Source of the DNA: Solimonas marina
GTDB lineage: Bacteria > Pseudomonadota > Gammaproteobacteria > Nevskiales > Nevskiaceae
DNA: 64,000 nt
Assembly: GCF_012241385.1 (NCBI RefSeq)
Contig: NZ_JAAVXB010000008.1
Coordinates: forward strand, 124,001 to 188,000
Reading direction: 5' to 3'
The position numbers were made by a program, and so were the translations under genes. The notes below the pieces were generated by a model. It was not told the origin of the DNA, did no database searches, and saw nothing but the letters and a program-made list of their open reading frames with translations. This document shows positions 1-9,511 of the stretch, piece after piece. Every line of letters begins with the position of its first letter. Position 1 is the first letter of the stretch.

Positions 1-245
1 TGCGGCCGATCCTGATGACCTCGTTCGCATTTACGCTCGGCGTGCTGCCGCTGGCGATCAGCACCGGCGCCGGCTCCGGCGCACGGCACGCGCTGGGCAC
101 CGGTGTGCTCGGTGGCACGCTGGCGTCGACCTTCCTCGGCATCTTCTTCGTGCCGATGTTCTACGTGATCGTGCGCAAGCTGTTTCCGCGGCGCTTTGTG
201 AAACCGGCCGATCTCGACGCGGCCGAGCAGGAGCAACTGTCATGA
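1..245 (+). CDS. RND efflux inner-membrane transporter, C-terminal end (partial)
   Basis: Only the last 80 or so residues lie in the window; the gene begins upstream. The frame reads through a glycine-rich hydrophobic stretch ([20 protein letters not shown]) and a second membrane segment ([18 protein letters not shown]), followed by a short charged tail. This matches the last two transmembrane helices of AcrB/MexB-type HAE1 pumps, where the segment ending in FFVPMFYV is highly conserved. The stop overlaps the start of the outer-membrane factor by four bases (ATGA), so the two are co-transcribed and translationally coupled. Substrate cannot be told from this fragment. Confidence 0.9.
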   Translation, partial: RPILMTSFAFTLGVLPLAISTGAGSGARHALGTGVLGGTLASTFLGIFFVPMFYVIVRKLFPRRFVKPADLDAAEQEQLS

Positions 246-1717
246 AGGGGCTTACGTGCCTGACGGCCATCGCCGCGGTGACGCTCAGTGGCTGCGCGAG
301 CATGGCGCCGGACTATCAGCGTCCGGCCAGCCCGGTCGCCGCGCAGTTCCAGGATCACGCGGCGATCGCAGGCGCCAGCGCCAAGAGTGCTCAGGTCGCC
401 GATCTGGCGTGGAAGGACTTGATGCGCGATTCACGCCTGCAGCAAGTGGTGGCGATGGCGCTGAACAACAATCGCGACCTGCGCGTGGCGGTACTCGACA
501 TCGCCAAGGCGCGTGCCGAGTACCGGATTCAGGGCGCCGATCTGTTTCCGACGATCAGCGCCGATGGCGCTGAAAACGTGGCCAAGACCTCGGCGGCGCT
601 CAGCAGCACCGGCAAGTCGTCGATTAGTCGCGAGTTCACCGCGTCGGTTGGGTTCAGCAGCTACGAGCTCGATCTGTTCGGTCGTGTCCGTAGTCTGAAG
701 AATGAGGCGCTGGAAACCTATCTGGCGACCGCCGAGACCGAACGCAGCACGCGCATCAGTCTGGTGGCCGAAGTCGCTGCCGACTGGCTGACGCTGGCGG
801 CCGACTATCAGCATCTGGCACTGGCGCAGAAGACGCTCGACAGTCAACGCGAGACGCTGAAGCTGACCGAATATCAGCATGAGCAGGGTGTCGCGTCGGC
901 ACTCGATGTCGCTAGTATCCAGACCAGCGTCGAGACGGCGCGTGCCGACGTTGCCACCTACAAGGCGCAGGGCCTGCAGGATCGCAACGCGCTGGAACTG
1001 GTGGTCGGCCATGCGATTCCGGAAGCCTTGCTGCCCAAGAACCTCGGCGAGACGCCGGTCGCGCTGGCGGCGGTGCCGGCCGACCTCGATTCACGCGTTC
1101 TGCTGTTGCGGCCGGACGTGATGTCCGCCGAACACACGCTCAAGGCCGCCAACGCCGATATCGGGGCCGCACGCGCTGCGTTCTTTCCCACCATCTCACT
1201 GACCGCCAGCGCCGGCCGCGGCAGTAACGAATTATCGAACCTGTTCGACAGTGGCAACGGGACCTGGTCGTTCGCGCCGAGCATCAGCGTGCCCTTGTTC
1301 AGCGCCGGCGGACTCAAGGCCAGCCTGCAGGAATCGAAGATCGAGCGTGACATCGCCGTCGCCGACTACGAGAAGGCGATTCAGACCGCCTTCGGCGAGG
1401 TTGCCGACGCGCTTGCCGTGCGCTCGACGATCGACGAGCGTCTCGACGCGCAGCAGGCGTTGGTGAAGGTGGCGTCGCGTGCCTACGAGCTGGCCGATGC
1501 GCGCTACCGCAGTGGCGTCGACAGCTACCTCGACGCGCTCGACGCGCAGCGCACGCTCTACAGCGCGCAGCAGGACCTGATCACCCTGCAACTGACCGAG
1601 CAGAGCAATCGCATCACGCTCTACAAGGTCCTGGGCGGCGGCGCCGATGCACGTGCCGAAGATCTGAGCACGGCCCAGGCGTCGGCCGCGACCCCGACAA
1701 GCGATGCCGGCGAGTAA
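242..1717 (+). CDS. RND efflux outer-membrane lipoprotein factor (NodT/OprM family)
   Basis: 491 residues, the usual size for OprM/AdeK-type channel proteins. The N-terminus is a lipoprotein signal with lipobox LSGC (Cys18), so the mature protein is acylated and inserts in the outer membrane. Two repeated OEP domains follow, with typical helical segments such as the one around [20 protein letters not shown] (near residue 80) and its counterpart around [20 protein letters not shown] (near 290). The last 25 residues are a low-complexity Ala/Thr/Ser tail. It overlaps the pump gene by four bases and completes a tripartite efflux system; the periplasmic adaptor is presumably upstream of the window. 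Confidence 0.93.
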   Translation: MKGLTCLTAIAAVTLSGCASMAPDYQRPASPVAAQFQDHAAIAGASAKSAQVADLAWKDLMRDSRLQQVVAMALNNNRDLRVAVLDIAKARAEYRIQGADLFPTISADGAENVAKTSAALSSTGKSSISREFTASVGFSSYELDLFGRVRSLKNEALETYLATAETERSTRISLVAEVAADWLTLAADYQHLALAQKTLDSQRETLKLTEYQHEQGVASALDVASIQTSVETARADVATYKAQGLQDRNALELVVGHAIPEALLPKNLGETPVALAAVPADLDSRVLLLRPDVMSAEHTLKAANADIGAARAAFFPTISLTASAGRGSNELSNLFDSGNGTWSFAPSISVPLFSAGGLKASLQESKIERDIAVADYEKAIQTAFGEVADALAVRSTIDERLDAQQALVKVASRAYELADARYRSGVDSYLDALDAQRTLYSAQQDLITLQLTEQSNRITLYKVLGGGADARAEDLSTAQASAATPTSDAGE

Positions 1718-1718
1718 C

Positions 1719-1754
1719 GGCGGCGGGTAGGGGCGGAAACGTCTGCCCGCCGCT
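1719..1754. terminator. Candidate bidirectional terminator hairpin
   Basis: GCGGCGGG (1720-1727) pairs with CCCGCCGC (1746-1753), extendable by a G-U pair. It sits between the convergent efflux gene and the universal stress protein gene. There is no strong T-run, so assignment rests on position and stem. Confidence 0.45.
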
Positions 1755-1765
1755 CGCCTTGTCGT

Positions 1766-2707
1766 TCATGGCGCGTCGACTGTCAGGTCGCGGCGTGGCG
1801 TGGTGTCGTGATGCCGCGCCTCGGCGGTAACGACCAGCAGGTCGCAGCTGGCTTCACCGATCAGTGCTTCGGCGGTGCTGCCGAGCAACAGCCGCTCGAA
1901 ACGGTGGCGGTCGTTGCTGCCGAGGACGATGGCGTCGGCATGCAGGGTTTCAGCGCAGTCGACGATCGCGCTGGCGGTCGGGCCGATGCGGAAGTGACGG
2001 CGTGCCGGTGCAATGCCGTGCGCGTCGGCGAACGATTTGAAGCGGTCTTGGTGGACCTGGCAGAGCGTTTCGTAAATTTCCGCGGTCATCGATGGGACCA
2101 CCGCACCGCTGGCATCGAGCGCACTCATCGGTAGCGCGGCGTAGGCCAGATGTAGTTCGGCGTCAGCCGCATAGGCCAGGGCGAGTGCCTGACGCATGGT
2201 CTGCGCCGCGGCATCGGGCGCCATGACGTCAACGGCAACGACGATACGGCGCGGCGTCATGCGGCCAGAGTGGACCAGCAATACCGGCACCGGACAGCTA
2301 CGCAGCAGCTCGCGGTCCAGTGGCGTGGTCAAGATGCGCCGTAGCCCATGCGGAAGCTCGACATCTTTGACGACCAGATCGCTGTGCGACTCGATGACGT
2401 GCGTGCGAATCTCCTCACCCGGCACATCGGTCCAGATGACTTCCACGGTGGTCGCCACCTGGAGTTCGGCGTATCCGGACAGCGCAGTGCGCAGCGCGTC
2501 GCGGTGCTCGCGAAGCAAGCCGTCGCGCACGGTGCCCGAACCCGCCTGACGCAGACGATCGACGACGTCGAGCGCCATGCTGTGCAGCGGCAGCAAGACG
2601 TGCAGGGCGGCGCCGCTGCGATGCGCCAGCCACATGGCCTGCCGCATCGCCGGTGATGCGCCGCCGCCGGCACGGGCGATCAGCAGGATACGTTCATACG
2701 ATTTCAT
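1766..2707 (-). CDS. Universal stress protein, tandem UspA domains (UspE-like)
   Basis: 313 residues from the ATG at 2707 (MKSYERILLIARAGG), chosen because upstream codons do not match the family. Two Usp folds are visible: residues 1-150, and 150-300 starting at the RRIVVAVDVMAPD strand. The second domain keeps the nucleotide-loop region (VLGSNDRHRF then LLGST), but the second glycine of the GxxG-x9-G(S/T) ATP motif is replaced; the first domain is more degenerate (VVKDVELPHGLRR). This is the pattern of tandem UspE-type proteins, cytoplasmic and linked to stress or redox adaptation. It is the last gene of the minus-strand cluster, 92 bases after the SDR gene, and may have its own promoter. 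Confidence 0.88.
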   Translation of the reverse strand: MKSYERILLIARAGGGASPAMRQAMWLAHRSGAALHVLLPLHSMALDVVDRLRQAGSGTVRDGLLREHRDALRTALSGYAELQVATTVEVIWTDVPGEEIRTHVIESHSDLVVKDVELPHGLRRILTTPLDRELLRSCPVPVLLVHSGRMTPRRIVVAVDVMAPDAAAQTMRQALALAYAADAELHLAYAALPMSALDASGAVVPSMTAEIYETLCQVHQDRFKSFADAHGIAPARRHFRIGPTASAIVDCAETLHADAIVLGSNDRHRFERLLLGSTAEALIGEASCDLLVVTAEARHHDTTPRRDLTVDAP

Positions 2708-2799
2708 CGCAGTCTCCACTCGGTCTGAGCGCAGACTGCGACCGGGACGACGTCGTGGCATTGATCGGCATCAATGCCACGGCGCGGCGGCCGAAACGC

Positions 2800-3642
2800 T
2801 CAGAGCCCGAAGCGCTTGCTCATGATTCGATCCAGGCTGCGTGCCGGCAGCAGGGTCTTGAGGATCGGCAGCGAGCGGCTCATCGGTCCGAGCCGGATCA
2901 CCGGCTGCGGCTGGCCGGACAGCAGCTGCAGATTCAGGCAGTCGGCGAATACGCCGGCGTCGAGTGACTTGCCTTGCGACGCTTGCGCACGGGCACGGAT
3001 GGCGTCGTACTGGCGCAGGTACCAGGAATCCTTGCTCAGCGGTGGCACGCGCGATGCGGCGGCATCGCCGAAGCCGGAGCGCACGGCGCCGGCCTGCACG
3101 GTGACGACCCGGATGCCGAACGGGGCGAGCTCGACACGCAGCACGTCGGACATCACCGTCACCGCGGCCTTCGACGCGCAATACGCGCCCGCGAACGGCG
3201 TGCCGACGATGCCGGACACGCTGGCGATGGTGGCGATGACGCCGCCACCCTGATTGCGCATGATCGGTGCCACGGCGCGCGCCAGCAGCAGCGGTGCGAC
3301 GGTATTGGTCATCAGCTGTGACTGCAGCATTGCCGCGTCGACTTCCATCAACGGCGCCATCAAGCCGTAGCCGGCGTTGTTGATCAGAATGTCGATGCGG
3401 CCGAACGCCTCATGTGTCTGACGAACGGCCGCTTCGATCTGCGCCGGATCATCGACGTCCAATGCAATGCGCGCCAGCCGCGTCGCATCGCCGTCGAGCC
3501 CGGCGAGTGTTTCCGGGCGCCGCGCCGTGGCGGCGACGCGACAGCCCTTGCGCAACAGATCCTCGGCCAGTGCGCGACCGATGCCGGACGAGCAACCGGT
3601 GATGAGGATGACCTTGTCGTTCGATGTCGATGCGGCTTGCAC
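2800..3642 (-). CDS. Short-chain dehydrogenase/reductase (classical SDR)
   Basis: 280 residues. A Rossmann N-terminus with TGCSSGIG (about residues 16-23), the NNAG motif (near 89), and the catalytic Ser plus YCASK (Y-x3-K) show a complete NAD(P)-dependent classical SDR. The substrate is not readable from sequence. The family covers alcohol and ketone oxidoreductases, and the C-terminal extension (about residues 200-280) resembles lipid- or ketoreductase-type members. It lies 36 bases downstream of the MetA-like outer-membrane protein on the same strand, so it probably belongs to the same sulfatase/DUF1254 transcription unit and may oxidise an alcohol released by it. Confidence 0.88.
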   Translation of the reverse strand: MQAASTSNDKVILITGCSSGIGRALAEDLLRKGCRVAATARRPETLAGLDGDATRLARIALDVDDPAQIEAAVRQTHEAFGRIDILINNAGYGLMAPLMEVDAAMLQSQLMTNTVAPLLLARAVAPIMRNQGGGVIATIASVSGIVGTPFAGAYCASKAAVTVMSDVLRVELAPFGIRVVTVQAGAVRSGFGDAAASRVPPLSKDSWYLRQYDAIRARAQASQGKSLDAGVFADCLNLQLLSGQPQPVIRLGPMSRSLPILKTLLPARSLDRIMSKRFGL

Positions 3643-3678
3643 GATGATTTCCTGTTGCGCTTACAGTGGGTGGTGTCG

Positions 3679-4848
3679 TTACCAGGTCTTGATCAGGCGT
3701 AGCGAGACTGCGCGTGCGACCTGTGCGTTGCGGGCGCCGAAGGTATCGGCATAGTTCAGGTTTAGCCCGATATTACGTTGGCTGAGCTTGAACGCGATGA
3801 ATGGGCCGGCACCGTACGCGCGATAGCGAAATGGCGTCGTGGGTGCGCCGGCACCGCTGTCGTCAGTCGTTTGGATCAGTGCGTAGGCGTTAATGCCGAA
3901 TGCGAAGTTGCCATTAACCTTTTCTGCAGCAAACTCGGCATTAAAGAACTGCCCAGTCTTGTAGTCGCTGTCCTTGTTCTTCGAGTTCCAGCCGTAGGCA
4001 ACACGGCCACCGATGGTGAGGCCAGAGAAGACATCGCCACGCTGATTCCCGAAAGAGTAAGTCGACAGGGCTTCGAGACGCGTGGTGTAGTAGTTGAAGC
4101 CAGGGTTGGGGCCACGGTCGCTTTTGTACTCCCCATCCGGGACCGAGACTGAGACGCCGCCGGCCAGCTTCAGGCGGTTGTCCAGCAGGTTTTGTGCGTA
4201 GACGACTGCGAGCAATGAATCGCCGAAGCCATTGGCGTCGCGATTCTGGTAATCGAGCTGCTGTTGCTGTGAGTCTGAGACTTGATTGGCGACTGAATTG
4301 ACGATGTTGTTGAGCGCATTGCTTAGCGCTGGCGGCAGGCTTGCGGGTGGCGTCGGGGTGATCGCGACGGCTTGCGGCGATATTGAAACATCACGACTGC
4401 TGCGCTGATACGGCTGGTTGAGTGTTAGTGCGACGCGCCCCCCTTCGATGCCAGTCTGGAACAGATAGCCGACGATCAGGTTCATCTGCAGTGTGTGCTG
4501 GCTGTAGTCAATATCCGCGGGTTCGACAGCCACGTTGTAAGTGCCGTCTGGAATCGCGCCGCCCGTCAGTGCTGAGGTTGGCAGCGATATCGTCTGTCCG
4601 GGGCTGGAGATGCGGTGGCCGTCATTGCCGACCACCTTGTACGAGTTGCCGTAGCTGGTGGCTGCGGTGCCAAAGAATCCAAGATGTTCGGTCGTCGACG
4701 CCATTTCACCACCCATGAGGGGGAAAGCGGGTTGGTGTAGTCGGTAACCCTCGGCGGCCAGCGCGGCCGGCGCGTGTAGCGCCGCGCCACCGGCCGATAC
4801 GAGTGTAATGGCCATTGCTGTTGCGGCAGTATTGCCTTTGATGCGCAT
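3679..4848 (-). CDS. MetA-pathway/SphA-like outer-membrane protein (Phenol_MetA_deg family)
   Basis: 389 residues from the ATG at 4848, preceded by a clear GGAGGAG ribosome site. A signal peptide ends at PAALAAEG (about residue 33). The N-terminal part contains a GG-x-MAST segment and the C-terminal half is made of alternating beta strands ending in an aromatic residue (RLIKTW), as in outer-membrane barrels. The family, found beside phenol and other aromatic degradation genes, is thought to help hydrophobic substrates cross the outer membrane. A Pro/Ser-rich and Gln-rich insert sits near residues 160-200. Position behind two DUF1254 proteins and a sulfatase suggests uptake of the same substrate. 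Confidence 0.8.
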   Translation of the reverse strand: MRIKGNTAATAMAITLVSAGGAALHAPAALAAEGYRLHQPAFPLMGGEMASTTEHLGFFGTAATSYGNSYKVVGNDGHRISSPGQTISLPTSALTGGAIPDGTYNVAVEPADIDYSQHTLQMNLIVGYLFQTGIEGGRVALTLNQPYQRSSRDVSISPQAVAITPTPPASLPPALSNALNNIVNSVANQVSDSQQQQLDYQNRDANGFGDSLLAVVYAQNLLDNRLKLAGGVSVSVPDGEYKSDRGPNPGFNYYTTRLEALSTYSFGNQRGDVFSGLTIGGRVAYGWNSKNKDSDYKTGQFFNAEFAAEKVNGNFAFGINAYALIQTTDDSGAGAPTTPFRYRAYGAGPFIAFKLSQRNIGLNLNYADTFGARNAQVARAVSLRLIKTW

Positions 4849-4896
4849 GTGTTGCTCCTCCGAATACAAATTGTGCAGTCTTGTTTTTGTGGAACT

Positions 4897-6312
4897 TCAG
4901 TCCATTCTTCTGACCGGCGGCAGATGCCAGCTACCGTTCAGTGCCGATGCCTTCGGCCAGTACAAGCGTGCGTTGAGCAGGAAGTGCTCGCCACGCTTGA
5001 CCGGAAGCCAGTTGCTTTCGGGGGCGCCGGTCGGCAGCGTGGGCCCGAAATACAGATCGAGAGAGCCGTCCGCGTTGAAGCTCAGGGCATCACGGTCGCG
5101 GATGGCATAACGGTGTTCGTCGTTCGGAATCAGAAAGTCGTCCGGGCCGTAGGCCGTAATCGACCAGAACGCGTCGACCGGCGGTAGTGCACCCGCGGCA
5201 AAGTGCATGTGGTAGCTGTGACTGCCGTCAAGCTTTTGACCGTCTAGGTCCTCGTCGGTGTTCGGGTACATGGCATCGGCCGGCTGATTGGCGCCTAGAC
5301 CGACCATCGCCACGACGGCGCGCATCGGATAGTCCGTGCCATAGACGCCGAGAGACGCTGGCGGTGTCCACCATCCATCGACAGTCGCACGCGGTTGACG
5401 CTGCGCCACGGCAACTTTGTGATCGGCAAGCTTGCGTCCGAGGTTCGCGCACAGGCGATCGATCAGCCCCCACTGCGGTGCTTGTCCCGGCGCGATTCCG
5501 ATGCCGGCGAGCCGAGCCATCATGGGGGCGTCGATCGCAGCCGGGGGATTGTCGACCATCAGTGCCGCTAAGCGCGTAAAGAACACTTCGGCCGACATCT
5601 GCCGCACTTGCTCGATCGGCGGCGTCGGCAGTTTCGCGCCGGGGCGCGTTTCGGGATCGGTGTCGTCGCTGCGCGGCTCGGCCGCAGTGGGGTCGTCGGG
5701 ATGGGCCAGCCAGTCGCTCAACTTGACCAGGTGGATGCCATCCTGAATTTTGTGTACCAGCGGATAGTCGTCCTTGCCGTTGGTCTGCGTGCGGCCGATC
5801 AGCCACACGATACGGGTTGGCGACTGCACCAGCTTCATGCCATCCGGAACCTGGCCATGCCATTTGGGACCGGCGATCAGATAGGTCGCGGCGGCGGTGC
5901 CGTAGGTCCGCGTGCCGAGGCTGGCGAAGACGTTCGTCCAGCCGTCGAGCAGCGGCATCAGGTTGTAGCGCTCGGTGTTCTGCGCCATCGAGAACACGAA
6001 CGGACCATCGTTCATGTCGATGAACGCATTGGTGTAGAGCGTGTCGACATTCGGACGTGCGACGCCGTGAAACTTCGGATCGGGAAAGCGGCGCTTGCGA
6101 AACAATACGTTTTCAGGTTCGACGAACGCATCGGAGGCGACACGCGTCACATCGGTGATCACCAGCGGATAACCGAAAAGATAGGCTTCGGCAGCGGTCT
6201 TGATGAAGGACGCCTTGATTGCCAATGTGGCGCCGATCGCCACAACGATCGCTGCGGCTACGGCGAATGCGAACTTTAGCGGGCGGGTCTTGCTGGACTT
6301 CGGTTGCGTCAT
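4897..6312 (-). CDS. DUF1254/DUF1214 domain protein, membrane-anchored (copy 2)
   Basis: 471 residues from the ATG at 6312; a TTG 18 bases upstream is possible but has no ribosome site. One N-terminal membrane helix (about residues 10-33) is followed by the DUF1254 start AYLFGYPLVITDVTR, then RPNVDTLYTNAF (near 95), typical of the family, and a C-terminal DUF1214 domain with FWSITAYGPDDFLIPN. The protein is probably periplasmic and anchored to the inner membrane. No reaction is established for the family. It is a paralogue of the adjacent upstream gene, sharing the same domain order and many motifs, so the pair arose by tandem duplication. Confidence 0.87.
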   Translation of the reverse strand: MTQPKSSKTRPLKFAFAVAAAIVVAIGATLAIKASFIKTAAEAYLFGYPLVITDVTRVASDAFVEPENVLFRKRRFPDPKFHGVARPNVDTLYTNAFIDMNDGPFVFSMAQNTERYNLMPLLDGWTNVFASLGTRTYGTAAATYLIAGPKWHGQVPDGMKLVQSPTRIVWLIGRTQTNGKDDYPLVHKIQDGIHLVKLSDWLAHPDDPTAAEPRSDDTDPETRPGAKLPTPPIEQVRQMSAEVFFTRLAALMVDNPPAAIDAPMMARLAGIGIAPGQAPQWGLIDRLCANLGRKLADHKVAVAQRQPRATVDGWWTPPASLGVYGTDYPMRAVVAMVGLGANQPADAMYPNTDEDLDGQKLDGSHSYHMHFAAGALPPVDAFWSITAYGPDDFLIPNDEHRYAIRDRDALSFNADGSLDLYFGPTLPTGAPESNWLPVKRGEHFLLNARLYWPKASALNGSWHLPPVRRMD

Positions 6313-6346
6313 GATGAATCTCGATGTCAAAAGCGGAGAGACGTGC

Positions 6347-7750
6347 TCAGTCCAGCCGCACGATCGGCGGCGGGTGCCACTGGCCGTTCAGGACGGCCGG
6401 CTTCGGCCAGTACAGCCGTGCCGTCAGTTCGAAGTCCTGGCCGCGCTGTACCGGCAGCCAGTTCGCTGCTGGCGTCGTGTCGTCGCGTGCGGCGCTGATG
6501 TACAGATCGAGCGAACCGTCGGCGTTGTAGACCAGCGGGTCGTGATCGTGGATGGCGAAGCGCGGCTGATTCGCGATCAGGTAGGCGCCGGTGGTGTAGG
6601 CGGTGACCGACCAGAAGGCGTGCACCGGCGGCAACTGATCGGCGCTGAAGTGCAGGCGATAGCGGTGATCGCCGTTGAGCGTGCGGCCATCGGCATCTTC
6701 CCGCGCATTGGGATAGACCGCGTCTTCGGGAATATTGGCGCCGAAGCCGAGCATCGCCACCACCGCACGCAGCGGATAGTCGGTGCCGTAGCGGCCGAGC
6801 GTCATCGGCGGCGTCCACCAGCCGCCGACGGTGTCGCGCGACGAGTGGCGCTTGATCGCGATGCCGACGCGCGCCAGCAGGCTGCCGAGCCGCGCGCAAT
6901 TGCGATCGAGCCAGCCCCAGTGCGGCGCCTGCCCGGGCACGATGCCGATCGATGCGAGCTGTTTCACCATCGGCGCGTCGTCCGGTGCCGGCGGGTTGTC
7001 GGCCAACAGCCGCGCGAAGCGTGCGAAGTAGGCCATGCTGTCGAGTTGCTGGACCTGCACGAACGGCGGCGGCTTGGCGTTATCGCCGGACAGCAATTGC
7101 ATGTCGATATCGCGCCCCGGGGCCAGCCCGGCGCCGGGCAGTTCGGGGTGTGCGGCCCATTGCTGCAGCGTGACCAGGTGCAACTGGTCTTGAATATCGT
7201 GCACTCGCGGATAGTCCGTGGTGCCGTTGGTCTGGATGCGGTTGAGCAGCCAGACGATGCGGGTCGGCGTGTGGATCGGCGTCATGCCGTCCGGTACCGT
7301 GCCGTGCCAGTCCGGCCCTACGATCAGGTAGCGCGCTGCTTCAGGTCCGGGCGTGCGTGTGCCGACACTGGCGATGACATTGGTCCACGCATCGAGCAGC
7401 TGCGTGAGTTCGTAGCGTTCGCGGTTCTCGCCGGTTTCGAACACGAATGGACCGTCGCGCATGTCGAGAAAGGCGAAGGCGTACAAGGTGTCGACGTTCG
7501 GCCGCACAATGGCGCGAAATGCCGCATCCGGAAGGGTCCGCGCGCGGTGCAGGCGATTCCCGGCATCGGCGCCGGTCTCGCGCGTGACGTCCATCGTCAC
7601 CAGTGGGTAGGCGAACAGATACGCCTTGGCCGCGTCGCGAATGAAGCGGCCTTTGACTGCCATCAATGCAGCAACGAAGACGACGATGACGACGAGCGTC
7701 AGCAGTGCAAACTTGAGCGGCTTGAAAACTCGGGGGCTGGAGGCAGGCAT
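6347..7750 (-). CDS. DUF1254/DUF1214 domain protein, membrane-anchored (copy 1)
   Basis: 467 residues from the ATG at 7750, which has an AGGA eight bases upstream; an in-frame TTG at 7768 is the alternative. Layout mirrors its neighbour: one N-terminal helix (about residues 10-32), AYLFAYPLVTMDVTR, RPNVDTLYAFAFLD, and a C-terminal DUF1214 domain with FWSVTAYTTGAYLIAN. It lies 24 bases after the sulfatase and 34 bases before the second copy, consistent with one operon. Function is unknown; DUF1254 proteins often occur near transport and degradation genes. Two copies may handle two related substrates or form a hetero-oligomer (inference). Confidence 0.87.
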   Translation of the reverse strand: MPASSPRVFKPLKFALLTLVVIVVFVAALMAVKGRFIRDAAKAYLFAYPLVTMDVTRETGADAGNRLHRARTLPDAAFRAIVRPNVDTLYAFAFLDMRDGPFVFETGENRERYELTQLLDAWTNVIASVGTRTPGPEAARYLIVGPDWHGTVPDGMTPIHTPTRIVWLLNRIQTNGTTDYPRVHDIQDQLHLVTLQQWAAHPELPGAGLAPGRDIDMQLLSGDNAKPPPFVQVQQLDSMAYFARFARLLADNPPAPDDAPMVKQLASIGIVPGQAPHWGWLDRNCARLGSLLARVGIAIKRHSSRDTVGGWWTPPMTLGRYGTDYPLRAVVAMLGFGANIPEDAVYPNAREDADGRTLNGDHRYRLHFSADQLPPVHAFWSVTAYTTGAYLIANQPRFAIHDHDPLVYNADGSLDLYISAARDDTTPAANWLPVQRGQDFELTARLYWPKPAVLNGQWHPPPIVRLD

Positions 7751-7774
7751 GCGATGCGTCCTGAGCAATGCGGG

Positions 7775-9511
7775 CTACGCGCGCCAGATGGCGCTGGGTC
7801 CGGGCATGTAGCGCCCGTCATCAATGCCGATCTCGCTGGCGATCAGGCGATTGAGCTTGGCGTTCATCCGCATCACCAGATCGCGCACGGCGGCCGGGTC
7901 ACGCGCGAGGTTGTGGTTCTCGCCCGGGTCGGTCTGGGTGTCGTAGAGCTCGATGTCATTGAGCGCCATCAGCTGTTCCCAGCTTTGCGGCGTGTTGTGC
8001 TCGGTCGGCGCGAAGAAGCGCGAGAACTTGTAGCGGCCGTCGAACACGCCGCGCATCTGTCCGCGCTTTTTGATCACGCCGCGAAACTGCGGTTTGAGCA
8101 GCGCCAGCGGATTGCCGCCACCGCCGTTCTTGCGTTCGGCGTCGAAGCCCAATGCCGCGACGTGGTCCTGATAGGCGAGGCTGGTCCAGTGCAGCAGCAG
8201 GCCGTCGCCACCGTCGCGCGGCCCGGCCGCACCGGGTTCGGTGATGACCTGCGTCAGGTCGCGCCCGATCAGCTCCGGAACCTCGCGGGCCACGGTTGCC
8301 GCCGGTACACCGGCGAGACCGAGCAGGGTCGGTGCGATGTCGATATGGCTGACCAGCGTTGCGGTATCGCGAGACTGCCGGTATTGCGGGTGCCGGACCA
8401 GCAGCGGCACCTGCACCGCTTCCCGGTACGGCAGCACACCCTTGGTGCGCAGACCGTGCACACCCAGCATTTCACCGTGATCGGACGTGAAGATGACGAT
8501 GGTGTTGTCGGCCTGGCCGCTGGCGTCGAGCGCATCGAGCAGGCGCACGATCTGCTCGTCGCTCTCGCGGATGCAGTTGTAGTAGTAGTTGACGAAATCG
8601 TCGCAGGCGGCGGCGTCGTCATAAGGAAAGGCCCCGAGCGCGATGTCCGTGCACTTTGCGAATTCGGTGGCCGCCGGCACGCTACCGGACAAGGTGCCGG
8701 GGCCGAAGTTGGCCGGTAGTGGGTAGCCGAGCCGCTGCTCGTACAACGGAGTTTCCGGGGGGCGACTCAACGCGTCGGGATAGGTGATCTTGCGCGTCGC
8801 CGTCATCGCCGGCCCCGACGTGTAAAACATGATGTCGTGCGGGTTGACCAGATTCACGGCGGCGAACCACGGCTGCGCATCGTCGGCACGCGACTTGACG
8901 AAGGCGACGGCCTTGTCCCCGGTGTCGGGATCGTCGCGATGGCCGTTGAGCATGCCGTCGTGCTCGCGATCGGTTCCGGTTTCGTCAAAGCCGTAGCTGA
9001 CGATCTCCTCGTGAACCTGGTCGGCTGGCCACGGCTGATGATCCTTGGTCGCAAGATGGCTGAGATGCCACTTGCCGAAATAGCCGGTGCGATAACCGGC
9101 CGCGCTCATCAGCGTGCCTAGCGTCGGCGCGGTGCGCTTCATCGGTGGCGCATACGGCAGCGGAATGTTTTCCCACAGACCATTGTTCTGCGAATGCTGC
9201 CCGGAGTAGAGGCAGCCCCGCGCAGTCGAGCAGATCGGGGTTGGCGTGAACGCGCGTGTGAAGCTCAACGCTTCCTGACGAATGCGGGCGCGGCCGGGGC
9301 AATAGCGCTCGATGAGGTCGGCCGGCAGCAGTGACCAGGTCTGCTCCTCGTCGCTGCTGATCAGCAGGATGTTGTACGGCTTGGCGCCGGCGTTTGGCGG
9401 CAGCTTGAGCCGCGGCTGATTGCCGCGACGACGATGCGCCCAGATGCCGGCCGCGCCGGCCAGTGTCAGGGCCCCGATGCCGCCGATTACGGCGCGACGC
9501 GAGACGGTCAC
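7775..9511 (-). CDS. Tat-type exported sulfatase with non-canonical CSTAR active-site motif
   Basis: 578 residues from the GTG at 9511, which overlaps the upstream stop as GTGA; the longer upstream frame does not look like family sequence. The N-terminus SRRAVIGGIGALTLAGAAG is a twin-arginine-like signal. The alkaline-phosphatase-fold metal site begins with NILLISSDEE (about residues 47-55). The formylglycine motif reads C94-S-T-A-R98, where the usual C/S-x-P/A-x-R has Thr in the third position; Arg and the following GCLYSG are kept. Further sulfatase motifs are GKWHLSH and TSDHGEMLG. It probably hydrolyses a sulfate ester in the periplasm. Maturation could rely on the formylglycine-generating enzyme at 14703-15725. 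Substrate unknown. Confidence 0.88.
   Translation of the reverse strand: MTVSRRAVIGGIGALTLAGAAGIWAHRRRGNQPRLKLPPNAGAKPYNILLISSDEEQTWSLLPADLIERYCPGRARIRQEALSFTRAFTPTPICSTARGCLYSGQHSQNNGLWENIPLPYAPPMKRTAPTLGTLMSAAGYRTGYFGKWHLSHLATKDHQPWPADQVHEEIVSYGFDETGTDREHDGMLNGHRDDPDTGDKAVAFVKSRADDAQPWFAAVNLVNPHDIMFYTSGPAMTATRKITYPDALSRPPETPLYEQRLGYPLPANFGPGTLSGSVPAATEFAKCTDIALGAFPYDDAAACDDFVNYYYNCIRESDEQIVRLLDALDASGQADNTIVIFTSDHGEMLGVHGLRTKGVLPYREAVQVPLLVRHPQYRQSRDTATLVSHIDIAPTLLGLAGVPAATVAREVPELIGRDLTQVITEPGAAGPRDGGDGLLLHWTSLAYQDHVAALGFDAERKNGGGGNPLALLKPQFRGVIKKRGQMRGVFDGRYKFSRFFAPTEHNTPQSWEQLMALNDIELYDTQTDPGENHNLARDPAAVRDLVMRMNAKLNRLIASEIGIDDGRYMPGPSAIWRA

Noticed and set aside
6200-8719. Long open frame opposite the DUF1254 and sulfatase genes
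   Set aside because: It has no family features, runs antisense to three well-supported genes, and long antisense frames are expected in GC-rich DNA with biased third positions.
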